Origin: an uncultured Trueperaceae bacterium
Lineage (GTDB): Bacteria > Deinococcota > Deinococci > Deinococcales > Trueperaceae
Direction: 5' to 3'
Length of the DNA stretch: 64,000 bases
Assembly: GCA_913057685.1 (NCBI GenBank)
Contig: CAJXOA010000006.1
Coordinates: 1-64,000, forward strand
The notes beneath the pieces are model-generated. The model ran no database searches and was not told the origin of the DNA. It was given only the letters and a program-made list of their open reading frames with translations. Position numbers and translations under genes: made by a program. This document shows, piece after piece, positions 55,318-63,764 of this stretch; position 1 is the stretch's first letter, and every line of letters starts with the position of its first letter.

Positions 55318-56589
55318 ATGCGACGCACGTCCCCCGTTCCTTCGTTCCCTCGCTTCCGCCGCCCGGCCGCCCGGCCGGTCGCGGTCACGGCCCTCCTGAC
55401 GGTCCTCCTGACGGCGTTCGTCGGATTCGCGGCCGCGCAATCGACGTCGTACGCGCCGCTCCTCGAGAGCGAGCGCAACACCATCGAGGTCGTCGAGCGC
55501 TACGCGCCGTCGGTCGTCGCGGTGAACGTCCGCGTCGAGGGCCGCATCACGAACCCGCTCGAGGACATCCCCGAGGACCAGATCCCACCGTTCTTCCGGG
55601 AGTTCCTCCCGCAGTTCGAGCAACGCCAGCGCCCCCAACAGGGATCGGGCAGCGGCTTCGTCGTCGACGCGTCCGGCGCGATCGTGACGAACTACCACGT
55701 CGTCGACGCCGCCCTGGAGGAGGCGTCGGTCGTCGAGCGCGACGGCGCGGAGGTCAGCGTCACGTTCCCCGACGGCGCGGAGGTCCCCGTCGAGGTCGTC
55801 GGCGCGAACGCCCTGTACGACCTCGCGCTCCTCGTGCCCGAGGACGGTGCGGACGTCCCCACCGACCTGCGCCCGATCCCGCTCGCCGACGCGACGCCGC
55901 GCGTCGGGCAGAAGGTCATCGCGATCGGTAACCCGTTCGGTTTCGAGTCGACCGTCACGACCGGCATCGTGTCCGCCCTCGGACGCACCCTGCAGGGGGT
56001 CGGCGAGATCGCCGTGCCGCTGGTGCAGACCGACGCGGCGATCAACCCGGGCAACTCCGGCGGTCCGCTCCTGAACGCGCGGGGCGAACTGGTGGGGGTC
56101 AACACCGCGATCATCCCGAACGTCGGCGCGACCGGGCAACGCGGTTCGCTCGGCATCGGCTTCGCGGTGCCCGCCTCCACCCTCGCCAGCGCCCTCGACG
56201 GCCTGCGCGACGGTGGCTTCGTCAGCGTCCGCACCCGCGCCCGGCTGGGCGTCACCGTCCGCGACGTCGCGTCGTACCCCGAGGCGATCCGTGAACGCCT
56301 CGACCTGCCCGATCAGGGGGTCGCCATCCTCGAGGTCGCGCCGGACGGGGCGGCGGACGAGGCCGGCCTGCGCGGCAGCAGCTTCGGCATCCAGGTGAAC
56401 GGCACCACGATCCCGGTTCCCGAGGACGTCGTGACGGCGATCGACGGCACGCCGGTCGAGGCGGCCGAGGACCTGCAGCGCGCCGTGTTCGCGCTTCGCG
56501 AGGGCGACACCGTCACGCTCACCGTCGAGAGCGGGGGCGAGGTGCGCGAGGTGGACGTCACCCTGTCGGTCGTGCCCGAAGGCGACTGA
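55318..56589 (+). CDS. HtrA/DegP-type S1C serine protease
   Basis: 423 residues. A signal peptide (VAVTALLTVLLTAFVGFAAAQ) is followed by the trypsin-like domain with the full triad His127 (NYHVVD), Asp168 (YDLALLV) and Ser247 (NPGNSGGPL). One PDZ domain (about 310-420, RLGVTVRDV, GVAILEVAPDGAADEAGLRG, DVVTAIDG) follows. It acts in periplasmic protein quality control. ATG 55318 has the strongest SD nearby (AAGGAGGT). The 143-nt upstream gap contains a GTTCACG-TT-GTTCATG direct repeat but no promoter I can name. Confidence 0.95.
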   Translation: MRRTSPVPSFPRFRRPAARPVAVTALLTVLLTAFVGFAAAQSTSYAPLLESERNTIEVVERYAPSVVAVNVRVEGRITNPLEDIPEDQIPPFFREFLPQFEQRQRPQQGSGSGFVVDASGAIVTNYHVVDAALEEASVVERDGAEVSVTFPDGAEVPVEVVGANALYDLALLVPEDGADVPTDLRPIPLADATPRVGQKVIAIGNPFGFESTVTTGIVSALGRTLQGVGEIAVPLVQTDAAINPGNSGGPLLNARGELVGVNTAIIPNVGATGQRGSLGIGFAVPASTLASALDGLRDGGFVSVRTRARLGVTVRDVASYPEAIRERLDLPDQGVAILEVAPDGAADEAGLRGSSFGIQVNGTTIPVPEDVVTAIDGTPVEAAEDLQRAVFALREGDTVTLTVESGGEVREVDVTLSVVPEGD

Positions 56590-56672
56590 GCGCCCCACCG
56601 CACCGATCCCCGCACCGACCCAGGCACCGACCCCGACCGCTCCCCGCTCCGATTCCCGCACCGATTCCTTCA

Positions 56673-56697
56673 CCGCCGCCCCTTCCCGGGGCGGCGG
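56673..56697 (+). terminator. hairpin between htrA and patatin genes
   Basis: CCGCCGCCCC (56673-56682) pairs with GGGGCGGCGG (56688-56697) around a TTCCC loop, a perfect 10-bp stem. It abuts the extended -10 of the patatin gene. No U-run is present. The preceding 56595-56672 consists of short imperfect CCGCACCGAYYCC repeats. Confidence 0.5.
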
Positions 56698-56700
56698 TGC

Positions 56701-56706
56701 TACCTT
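56701..56706 (+). promoter_or_regulatory. extended -10 box TGC-TACCTT for the patatin gene (leaderless-type)
   Basis: TGCTACCTT (56698-56706) ends 6 nt before ATG 56713. Confidence 0.6.
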
Positions 56707-56712
56707 GCAGGT

Positions 56713-57579
56713 ATGACGCGACGACCCCAGGTGGCGTTGGTGTTGTCGGGCGGGGGCGCGCGCGGGTTCGCGCACATCGGGGTGATGCAGGCGCTACGGG
56801 CGCGCGACGTGCGCGTCGACGCGATCGCCGGCACCTCCATGGGCGCCATCCTCGGTGCGATGGCCGCCGCCGGGCACGACGCCGACGCGATCTACGAGAT
56901 CGCCGACGGGCTCGGTTGGCGCGACGTCCTCGACCTGAGTCTCGGGGCGGGCCTGTTGAAGGGCGACAAGCTCAAGCGCTTCCTGCAGGAACGCATCCCC
57001 GCGACGTTCGACGCCCTCGACGTGCCGTTGGCGATCACCACGACCGACATGGAGACCGGCGAGGAGGTCATCCTCCGCGAGGGCGACCTGGTGGAGGCGG
57101 TCCGCGCCTCCAGCAGCTTCCCCGGCGCGTTCGAACCGGTCGTCGTCGACGGGCGCACCCTCGCCGACGGGGGGATCGTCAACAACCTCCCGGTCGCCGC
57201 CGCCGCGCTGTTCGACGCGGACTACGTCGTTGCCAGCGACGCGACGCCGCCCCGCCGGTCGGCGTTCGACCCGCCGACCGAGGACGACGGCAGTTGGTGG
57301 GAACGCATGGCCGCCACCGTCCGCCTGGAGCGCCGCAGCCCCATGGCGCAGATGCTGTTGCGCTCGACCGACGTCATGCAGGCGATGTTGACCGACCTGC
57401 AGTACACCTTCCACCCCGCCGACGTGCGCATCACGATGGACATGCCCGCCTACCGGATGGAGTCGTTCCGCGCCTTCCGCGACATCGTGACGTTGGGGCG
57501 GGAGACCGCCGAACGTACGCTCGACGCGTTGGAGCGCGACCGGCCGGAGAAGGCGCCGCCCCGCACCCGCAGGCGGTAG
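56713..57579 (+). CDS. patatin-like phospholipase
   Basis: 288 residues. The oxyanion loop LVLSGGGARGFAHIGVMQAL, nucleophile motif AGTSMGAILGAM (GxSxG) and the Asp of DGGIVNNLPV (DGG) form the Ser-Asp dyad. No TM helix or signal is present, so it is a cytoplasmic or peripheral lipid acyl hydrolase like YlbK/RssA. The C-terminal region (ADVRITMDMPAYRMESFRAFRDIVTLG) is typical of that subgroup. Its TAG stop forms the first half of the lepB -10 box. Confidence 0.92.
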   Translation: MTRRPQVALVLSGGGARGFAHIGVMQALRARDVRVDAIAGTSMGAILGAMAAAGHDADAIYEIADGLGWRDVLDLSLGAGLLKGDKLKRFLQERIPATFDALDVPLAITTTDMETGEEVILREGDLVEAVRASSSFPGAFEPVVVDGRTLADGGIVNNLPVAAAALFDADYVVASDATPPRRSAFDPPTEDDGSWWERMAATVRLERRSPMAQMLLRSTDVMQAMLTDLQYTFHPADVRITMDMPAYRMESFRAFRDIVTLGRETAERTLDALERDRPEKAPPRTRRR

Positions 57580-57582
57580 ACT
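57577..57582 (+). promoter_or_regulatory. -10 box TAGACT for lepB (leaderless-type), shared with the patatin stop
   Basis: TAGACT ends 7 nt before ATG 57590. Bases 57577-57579 are also the patatin TAG stop codon. Confidence 0.55.
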
Positions 57583-57589
57583 CCCCGGC

Positions 57590-58522
57590 ATGCCCGCTCC
57601 CGACTCGAGCGCCTCGCGCCGCGACCGCGCGACCCCACCCCCCTGGCGCACCCGCCTCCTGCGCGAAGTGCGCGGGTACGCCGAAGCCCTGGCGATCGCG
57701 TACCTCGTCGTCACCTTCGTCTTCAACACGGTCGGGGTGGTCGGCGTCTCGATGAGCCCGAACCTCGACGGCGGCCGGTCGGGCGGCAGCGTCCTGTCGG
57801 CGTTGTTGACCGGCGACCGGGTGTTCATCCCGAAGTACGACACGTGGTTGCGTCGCGCCGGCCTCCTGGGGCCGTACGCGCGCGGCGAGATCGTCGTCGT
57901 GCGCGAACCGGCGAACGCCCCGACCGCGCAGGAACGCGACCGCCGCCCGTTCTTCATCAAGCGCGTCATCGCCCGCTCGGGCGACGTCTTCCGCCTCGAC
58001 GACGGCGTGACGATCGTGAACGGCGCGCCGGTGGATCAGGGGTACATCGAGGCCAGCGGCGAGATCACCGCCGACCCGATCGATTTCCCCGTCGTCACCG
58101 TCCGCGACGGGGAGGTCACCCACCTGCACGTCGGGTTCGCCCGCACGATGCGGGGGACCGCCGTCCCGCAACTCCCGCTCGACGGGCGCATCCCCGCCGG
58201 CGTGCCGGTCGACGACCCCCGCGTCCAGCTGTACTACGGCGACGTCGTCGACGCGCTCGCGCCCGTCCCCGAGGACGCACCGGAGGGCCGCGCGTTCCTG
58301 CACGAGCTGGTGGTGCCCGACGCGTCGTACTGGGTGATGGGCGACAACCGCCAGACGTCGGCGGGGGGCAGCGAGGACTCGCGCTACTTCGGACCGATCG
58401 ACGCGATCACGGTCGCCGGTCGGGCGACCGCCGTCATTTGGCCGCCGCGCCGCGACGGCGCGTGGAACTGGCGGGCCCTGACCCCGCCACCGGCGTTCGA
58501 CGCGATCCCCGAACGCCCCTGA
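57590..58522 (+). CDS. lepB: signal peptidase I
   Basis: 310 residues. A TM helix (about 33-52) leads to the catalytic Ser56 (GVSMSPNL) and Lys124 (PFFIKRVIARSGD). Box E follows as YWVMGDNRQTSAGGSEDSRYFGPI. It cleaves signal peptides of exported proteins outside the membrane. The Ser-Lys gap (68 residues) is longer than usual because of a loop around YDTWLRRAGLLGPYARGE, and a further insertion (about 165-215) precedes box E. ATG 57590 lies 7 nt after the TAGACT box. Confidence 0.95.
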   Translation: MPAPDSSASRRDRATPPPWRTRLLREVRGYAEALAIAYLVVTFVFNTVGVVGVSMSPNLDGGRSGGSVLSALLTGDRVFIPKYDTWLRRAGLLGPYARGEIVVVREPANAPTAQERDRRPFFIKRVIARSGDVFRLDDGVTIVNGAPVDQGYIEASGEITADPIDFPVVTVRDGEVTHLHVGFARTMRGTAVPQLPLDGRIPAGVPVDDPRVQLYYGDVVDALAPVPEDAPEGRAFLHELVVPDASYWVMGDNRQTSAGGSEDSRYFGPIDAITVAGRATAVIWPPRRDGAWNWRALTPPPAFDAIPERP

Positions 58523-58555
58523 GGACCTCCCCGCCGTCGCGCGACGCGCGCCGCG

Positions 58556-59155
58556 TCAGGCGTGGCGGCCGTCGAGCTCGAGCGTTTCGGCGTTCGCCTG
58601 CATCGCCTCCAGCACGAACGCGGCGTGGTCCCACAGGTCGACGCCGAGATCCTCGGCGCCGTGCCGGACCTCGTCGCGCGCGACGCCCTTCGCGAACGCC
58701 TTGTCCTTGAACTTCTTCTTCAGGCTCTTCAGCGTCTGGTTACGGACGTCCTTGTCGGGCCGCACGAGCGCGGCGGCGGTCACCAGGCCGGTGATCTCGT
58801 CGCAGGCGTACAGCACCTTCGCGAGGCGGGACTCGCGCGGCACGCCGGTGTAGTCGGCGTGCCCGAGGATCGCCTCGGTCAGCGGCTCGGGCCAATCGTG
58901 CTCGCGCAGGTACGCCACCCCCACGTACGGGTGGCCGTCCGGCCCCGGGTCGGGGTGGCGTTCGTAATCGAAGTCGTGCAGCAGGGCCGTGGCGGCCCAC
59001 AGGTCCTCGTCCGCCCCCTCCGCGCGGGCGTACGCCCGGACGGCGGCCTCGACGGCGCGCATGTGCCGCCGCAGCGACTCCGACGGGGTCCACGCCTCCA
59101 TGAGGGCGAGGGCGGCGTCGCGGAGGGGACCGGGGCTGCTGGCTGCGTCGCTCAT
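58556..59155 (-). CDS. HD-domain phosphohydrolase
   Basis: 199 residues. The HD signature is SLRRHMRAVEAAVRAYA, then ATALLHDFDYERHP and later CDEITGLVTAAALVRPDKD. It matches a common HDIG subgroup (YqeK/HD-superfamily-like) whose substrates are unknown. The C-terminal part contains a basic stretch (KSLKKKFKDKAFAKG). An extended -10 (TGC-TAGCCT) ends 7 nt before ATG 59155. Convergent with lepB. Confidence 0.82.
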   Translation of the reverse strand: MSDAASSPGPLRDAALALMEAWTPSESLRRHMRAVEAAVRAYARAEGADEDLWAATALLHDFDYERHPDPGPDGHPYVGVAYLREHDWPEPLTEAILGHADYTGVPRESRLAKVLYACDEITGLVTAAALVRPDKDVRNQTLKSLKKKFKDKAFAKGVARDEVRHGAEDLGVDLWDHAAFVLEAMQANAETLELDGRHA

Positions 59156-59162
59156 GCGCGCG

Positions 59163-59168
59163 AGGCTA
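59163..59168 (-). promoter_or_regulatory. extended -10 box TGC-TAGCCT for the HD gene (leaderless-type)
   Basis: TGCTAGCCT on the minus strand ends 7 nt before ATG 59155, in the 21-nt gap after the phosphorylase stop. Confidence 0.6.
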
Positions 59169-59176
59169 GCACGGCG

Positions 59177-61717
59177 TCACCCCGACGCCCAGCGGACGCC
59201 GACGTCCCACGGGGAGACGAGGTCCTCGTGCACCGGGTACACCCGCACGCCGAAGGCGAGGCGGCCACTAAGGTCCGGTGCGAAGCACGCACCGTACACG
59301 ACGCTGCCGTCGGTGTTGCGGCTGCGCGGCTCCATCGCGACGACGTGCAGCGCCTCGGACAGGTCGTCGGCGTCGGGCCCGTAGACGACCTCGACGCGCA
59401 TGTCGACGTCCTCCAGGCTGCGGGCGTGCAGGACCGCCTCGACCTCCACCTCGTCGCCGATCCGCCGGACCGCATCGTGCGGCGCGTCGGCGGCGAGGAA
59501 CACGTCGCTCCAGCCCGCCTCGACCCGCTCCCGCCAGGCCGCCAGCTCCCGGGCACGCCGGTGGTCGTCCGCCGCCATGCGCGCGTCGCGCTCGCTGGCG
59601 GGGCGGTAGGCGGCCTCGACGTAGTCGCGCACCATCCGCCCGGCGTTGAACGCCGGCGTGACGCTGGCCATCGCGTCCGCGGCGCGCGCCATCCAGGCGC
59701 GCGGCACGCCGGCGTCGTCGCGGTCGTAGTAGGCGGGCACCACCTCGCGTTCGAGCAGGTCGTACAGCGCGTCGGCGTCCGCCGCATCCACCCGGTCGTC
59801 CTCACCGTACGCCGCGCCGTTCGCGATCGCCCACCCGTTGCGGCCGTCGTACCCCTCGGGCCACCAGCCGTCGAGGATCGAGAGGTTCAGCACGCCGTTC
59901 ATCGCCGCCTTCTGGCCCGACGTGCCCGACGCCTCCAGCGGCCGCCGGGGGGTGTTGAGCCAGACGTCCACGCCGCGCGTCAACGCCCGCCCGAGCGCCA
60001 TGTCGTAGTCCTCGGCGAACAGGATGCGGCCCGCGAAGCGCGGGTCGCGCGACAGGGCGTCGATCCGCTCGATCAGCGCCTGGCCGGGCCCGTCGGCCGG
60101 GTGCGCCTTCCCGGAGAACACCAACTGCACGGGGCGGTCGGGGTCGGCGAGGATCGATTCGAGGCGGTCGAGGTCGTGGAAGATCAGGGTCGCGCGTTTG
60201 TACGTCGCGAAGCGCCGCGCGAACCCGATCGTGAGGACGTCGGGATCGAACAACGCGTCGCTGTCGTGCTGCGCGGTCGGGGTGGCCGCCTGCCGCACGA
60301 GCTGCGCGCGGAGCCTGCGCCGCAACAGCCGCACCGACCGCGCCTTCATCTCCCGCCGGACCGCCCACAGGGCCGCCGGATCGACGTCGCGGAGCGGCGC
60401 GAACACGGTCTCGTCGTCGAGCCGGTCGCGCCAGTCGCTGGCCAGCGTCGCGTCGTGCAGCCGCTGGATCTCCGGAGCGATCCAGGTGCGCGCGTGCACG
60501 CCGTTCGTGACGTGGCCGATCGGGACGTCGCCGGTCGGCACGTCGGGCCACAGGTCCGACCAGATGCGTCGGCTCGTGTGCCCGTGGAGTTCCGCGACGC
60601 CGTTGCGGAACGAACTGAAGCGGAGCGCGAGGGCGGTCATGCTGAAGACCGGCCCCCACCCGTGGTCGGCGCGCCCGAGCTCGTGGAAGTCGTGCTGCCG
60701 GAGGCCCAACGCCCCCCACCACCCGCCGAACGCCTGGTTGACGAGGTCGAACGCGAACGCGTCGTTGCCCGCCGCGACCGGCGTGTGGACCGTGAAGGCG
60801 GTGCTGGCGACGACCCGCTCGCGGGCGGTGGCGAACGACGCGCCGGCCTCGACGAGCTCCCGCGCCCGCTCGAGCGGCATGAAGGCGCTGTGGCCCTCGT
60901 TCATGTGCCACGAGGTCGGCGCGATCCCGAGGGCGCGCAACATCCGCACCCCGCCGATCCCCAGGATCATCTCGTGCGCGATGCGGGTCTGCTGGTCGCC
61001 GCCGTACAGCCGTCGGAGCAGCTCGCGGTCGTCGGGGTCGTTCCCGTCGTGATCGACGTCCAGCAGGTACACCGGGACGCGCCCGACGTCCAGGCGCCAG
61101 GCGCGGATCGCCCACGGCCGCCCGAACGCCTCGACGTGCACCTCCGCGACGGCGCCGTCGGGCGTCGTCGCGGGGGCGAAGCCGAGGTCCTCGGGGTCGA
61201 GGCGGCGGTAGACGGCCTCCTGCGTGCCGTCGGCGGCGATGCGTTGATGGAAGTACCCCTCGGGGTACCAGAGGCCGACCCCGACGAGCGGCACCCCGAG
61301 GTCGCTGGCGGCCTTCGTGTGGTCGCCCGCGAGGACGCCCAGCCCCCCGGAGTACAGCGCCACCGCTTCGCTCCAGCCGTACTCCGCACAGAAGTACGCG
61401 TACGTCTCCCCCGCCGCGCGGGCGTCGTCGTAGGCGCTGGGGCGAGTCAGGTAGCGGCGGAACGCCGCGTCGGCGTCCGCGACGCGCGCGACGAACGTCG
61501 CGTCCTCCGCCGCCTCGTCCAGGCGGGCTTGCGGCACGTCGCGCAGCACCCGGACCGGCGTGTGGCCGGACGCCTCCCACACCTCCGGGGCGAGGTCGCG
61601 GAACAACGCGCGGACCTCCGGCGTCCACGTCCAGTAGAGGTTGTGCGCCAGGTCGCGCAGCGGCGCGAGCGGTTCGGGTAGGTGCGGCAACACGGTCAAG
61701 CGACCGAGGATGTGCAT
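59177..61717 (-). CDS. glgP: alpha-glucan (maltodextrin/glycogen) phosphorylase
   Basis: 846 residues, the GT35 short-type phosphorylase with the N-terminal DUF3417 region (RLTVLPHLPEPLAPLRDLAHNLYWTW). The PLP-lysine motif EASGTSGQKAAMNGVLNLSILDGWW is intact, as are LAGDHTKAASDLGVPLVGVG, HMNEGHSAF and FAEDYDMALG. It releases glucose-1-phosphate from alpha-1,4-glucans. I start at ATG 61717, with AAGGA 7 nt upstream; upstream in-frame codons would add a non-homologous stretch. An extended -10 (TGG-TACACT) lies about 50 nt upstream. Confidence 0.95.
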   Translation of the reverse strand: MHILGRLTVLPHLPEPLAPLRDLAHNLYWTWTPEVRALFRDLAPEVWEASGHTPVRVLRDVPQARLDEAAEDATFVARVADADAAFRRYLTRPSAYDDARAAGETYAYFCAEYGWSEAVALYSGGLGVLAGDHTKAASDLGVPLVGVGLWYPEGYFHQRIAADGTQEAVYRRLDPEDLGFAPATTPDGAVAEVHVEAFGRPWAIRAWRLDVGRVPVYLLDVDHDGNDPDDRELLRRLYGGDQQTRIAHEMILGIGGVRMLRALGIAPTSWHMNEGHSAFMPLERARELVEAGASFATARERVVASTAFTVHTPVAAGNDAFAFDLVNQAFGGWWGALGLRQHDFHELGRADHGWGPVFSMTALALRFSSFRNGVAELHGHTSRRIWSDLWPDVPTGDVPIGHVTNGVHARTWIAPEIQRLHDATLASDWRDRLDDETVFAPLRDVDPAALWAVRREMKARSVRLLRRRLRAQLVRQAATPTAQHDSDALFDPDVLTIGFARRFATYKRATLIFHDLDRLESILADPDRPVQLVFSGKAHPADGPGQALIERIDALSRDPRFAGRILFAEDYDMALGRALTRGVDVWLNTPRRPLEASGTSGQKAAMNGVLNLSILDGWWPEGYDGRNGWAIANGAAYGEDDRVDAADADALYDLLEREVVPAYYDRDDAGVPRAWMARAADAMASVTPAFNAGRMVRDYVEAAYRPASERDARMAADDHRRARELAAWRERVEAGWSDVFLAADAPHDAVRRIGDEVEVEAVLHARSLEDVDMRVEVVYGPDADDLSEALHVVAMEPRSRNTDGSVVYGACFAPDLSGRLAFGVRVYPVHEDLVSPWDVGVRWASG

Positions 61718-61764
61718 GAACACGTCCTTCCCGGTGCGCGGCCGAGACCGCGCGGCCGGGGCGG

Positions 61765-61770
61765 AGTGTA
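61765..61770 (-). promoter_or_regulatory. extended -10 box TGG-TACACT for glgP
   Basis: TACACT on the minus strand at 61770-61765, preceded by TGG, lies 47 nt before ATG 61717. No -35 is seen, and an SD follows. Confidence 0.5.
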
Positions 61771-61815
61771 CCACCGGCCCCGTCCCTCCCCCCGGTCCCG
61801 TGCGAGGCTGGCGGC

Positions 61816-62988
61816 ATGCTGCCCCGCCGTCGTTCGCGCACCCCGCGCGCCGTGCGCCGCGTCGCGCCCGCCCTCGCGACGCTCGGCGTCGCGGCGTCCC
61901 TTGCGTTCGCCCAGGCGCCCACGCCGGCCGCCGGCCCCACCGCGACGGTGGAGGTCGCGGCGTCCGCCGGGACGGCGGACGCCCCCTCCCCCGGCGCCGC
62001 CGTCCGGGTCGGCGTGGACGGGGTGCGCGCCGGCGACGCCCACCTCACCCTCGCCGCCGTCGCCGGCGCGCGGATCGACGGCGCGCGGGTCGGCGGGGAC
62101 GTCGCCGCCCGCACCACCCGCACGCTCGGCCCGCTCGGGACCGGCGTCCTCGAGGGCGGCGTCGCGGTGCGGTCCGGGGTGGGACCGGACGCACCGCCGT
62201 TCGCGTGGGCGGCGGCGGCGACGGCGCGCGGGAACCTCGGGCCGGTCGCGGGACGCTTCACCGTCGCGCACCGGGGCGGGCCGGCGCACGCCCTGGAGGG
62301 GGCGTGGGCGGCCGGCCCGACCGGCACGGCGCGCGGCGCGACGCTGGGGACGGTGCCGGGCACGGCGCCCGGCTCGATGGGGCCGGCCGAAGCGCCGCTC
62401 GCGCGCGGCGTGCGGGCCGGCGACGACCTCACCACCGTCGCGCTGCACGCCGACGCTCGCCTCCCCGACGGCGTCGTCCTGGCGGTCGGGGGCGCGCGCG
62501 AGGTCGGGACCGCGGGGCGCGCGTGGGCGGGCGACGTCGGCGTCCGCCTCCGCCGCGCCGTCCGGCGCGACGTCGACCTGCGCGTCGCCTGGCAGGGACG
62601 GTGGGAACCCCCGACGGCGGGCGCCGACCCGCTCCGGGCGACGGGGATCGGGGTCGGCGTGACGCAACGCCCCCGCCGGGCGCCGGAACGCACGCTCCGC
62701 GCCTGGCTGGACGTCGCGCAGGACGGTGGTCCGCGCCTCACCCCCGGCGTCGATGCGGCGTGGGCGGGCGACGTCGCTGCGGGACGGGCCTCGGTCCGCT
62801 TGCAGGCGCGCCCGGGCGGGCCGCTCCCGACGCCGTGGCGGGCGACGGTCGCCTGGCGCACCGAGCGGGGGGCGGCGACGTGGACGGTGTGGGCGGACCT
62901 CGCCGCCGCCGCGGACGCCGCCACGGTCCGCCTGGCGGTCGCTCGGGCGGCGCCGTGGTCGACGTTCGGGCGTGCGATGCCGCGGTGA
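61816..62988 (+). CDS. secreted beta-rich protein of unknown function
   Basis: 390 residues. A signal peptide (VAPALATLGVAASLAFAQA) is followed by a Gly/Ala/Arg-rich body of short alternating strands (AHLTLAAVAGARIDGARVGGDVAART; VRLRRAVRRDVDLRVAWQGRWEP; ATWTVWADLAAAADAATVRLAVA). The pattern, ending in a strand-rich C-terminus, would fit an outer-membrane beta-barrel or a surface beta protein, but I recognise no family. ATG 61816 follows TGC-GAGGCT by 6 nt. Divergent from glgP. Confidence 0.55.
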   Translation: MLPRRRSRTPRAVRRVAPALATLGVAASLAFAQAPTPAAGPTATVEVAASAGTADAPSPGAAVRVGVDGVRAGDAHLTLAAVAGARIDGARVGGDVAARTTRTLGPLGTGVLEGGVAVRSGVGPDAPPFAWAAAATARGNLGPVAGRFTVAHRGGPAHALEGAWAAGPTGTARGATLGTVPGTAPGSMGPAEAPLARGVRAGDDLTTVALHADARLPDGVVLAVGGAREVGTAGRAWAGDVGVRLRRAVRRDVDLRVAWQGRWEPPTAGADPLRATGIGVGVTQRPRRAPERTLRAWLDVAQDGGPRLTPGVDAAWAGDVAAGRASVRLQARPGGPLPTPWRATVAWRTERGAATWTVWADLAAAADAATVRLAVARAAPWSTFGRAMPR

Positions 62989-62994
62989 TATCGT
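62989..62994 (+). promoter_or_regulatory. extended -10 box TGA-TATCGT for the metallophosphoesterase gene (leaderless-type)
   Basis: TATCGT ends 5 nt before GTG 63000. The TGA stop of the upstream gene (62986-62988) supplies the extended TGn element. Confidence 0.5.
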
Positions 62995-62999
62995 CGCGT

Positions 63000-63764
63000 G
63001 TGCGGTACCTGGTGTTCGGTGACGTGCACGGCAACCTCGCGGCGCTCGACGCGGTCCTCGCGGACGCGGACGCGCGCGGGTACGACGCCGTCGCGTTCCT
63101 CGGGGACGCCGTCGGGTACGCCCCCGACGCCGGCGCCGTCGTGCGGCGCTTGATCGACCTCGATCCCGCCGTCGCGGTCGCCGGCAACCACGACGTCGAC
63201 CTGCTCGCCCTCCACGACGACGTCCCCCTCGAGGCGGCCCTGGACGCCGACGCCCGGGAGGTGCTCCGGCGGCAGGCCGCCACCCTGGACGACGAGGCGA
63301 TCGCCTGGTTGCGGGCCCGCCCGCGGCACTGGGTCGGGTCGGCGTTCGAGGCGCACCACGGGGCGCCCGGCGACCCGTGGCGGTACCTCACCGACCTCGC
63401 GACCGCCGACGCGTCGCTCGACGCCCTCTGCACGCCCCTCGCCGTCGTCGGGCACACGCACGTGCCCTGCGCCCTGCTGTTCGTCGACCGTCCCGACGGC
63501 GGGCGCACCGGACGCGTCGTGCCGCTGGAGGGCGATCCCGCCCCGTACGACGTGCCCGCCCACGCCCGCGGCTTCTTCAACCCCGGCTCGGTCGGGCAGC
63601 CCCGCGACGGCGACCCGCGGGCCGCCTACGGCCTGCTGGAGGTCGGGCCGCCCCACCGCCTGCAGGTGGTCCGCGTCCCGTACGACGTCGCGGTTCCGCG
63701 CGCCGCGATTCGGGCAGCGGGCTACCCCGACCGCTTCGGTGCGCGCCTGGAGGTCGGCCGGTGA
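63000..63764 (+). CDS. calcineurin-like metallophosphoesterase
   Basis: 254 residues. Metal motifs are FGDVHGNLAALDAVL (DxH), FLGDAVGYAPD (GDxVGYG type), VAGNHDV (GNHD), FEAHHG and VVGHTHVPCA (GHTHxP). The layout matches the YfcE/YfkE-like bacterial phosphodiesterase subgroup. The substrate is unknown. GTG 63000 is in frame and homologous (VRYLVFGDVHGN). The next gene's GTG overlaps its stop by 4 nt. Confidence 0.9.
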   Translation: MRYLVFGDVHGNLAALDAVLADADARGYDAVAFLGDAVGYAPDAGAVVRRLIDLDPAVAVAGNHDVDLLALHDDVPLEAALDADAREVLRRQAATLDDEAIAWLRARPRHWVGSAFEAHHGAPGDPWRYLTDLATADASLDALCTPLAVVGHTHVPCALLFVDRPDGGRTGRVVPLEGDPAPYDVPAHARGFFNPGSVGQPRDGDPRAAYGLLEVGPPHRLQVVRVPYDVAVPRAAIRAAGYPDRFGARLEVGR

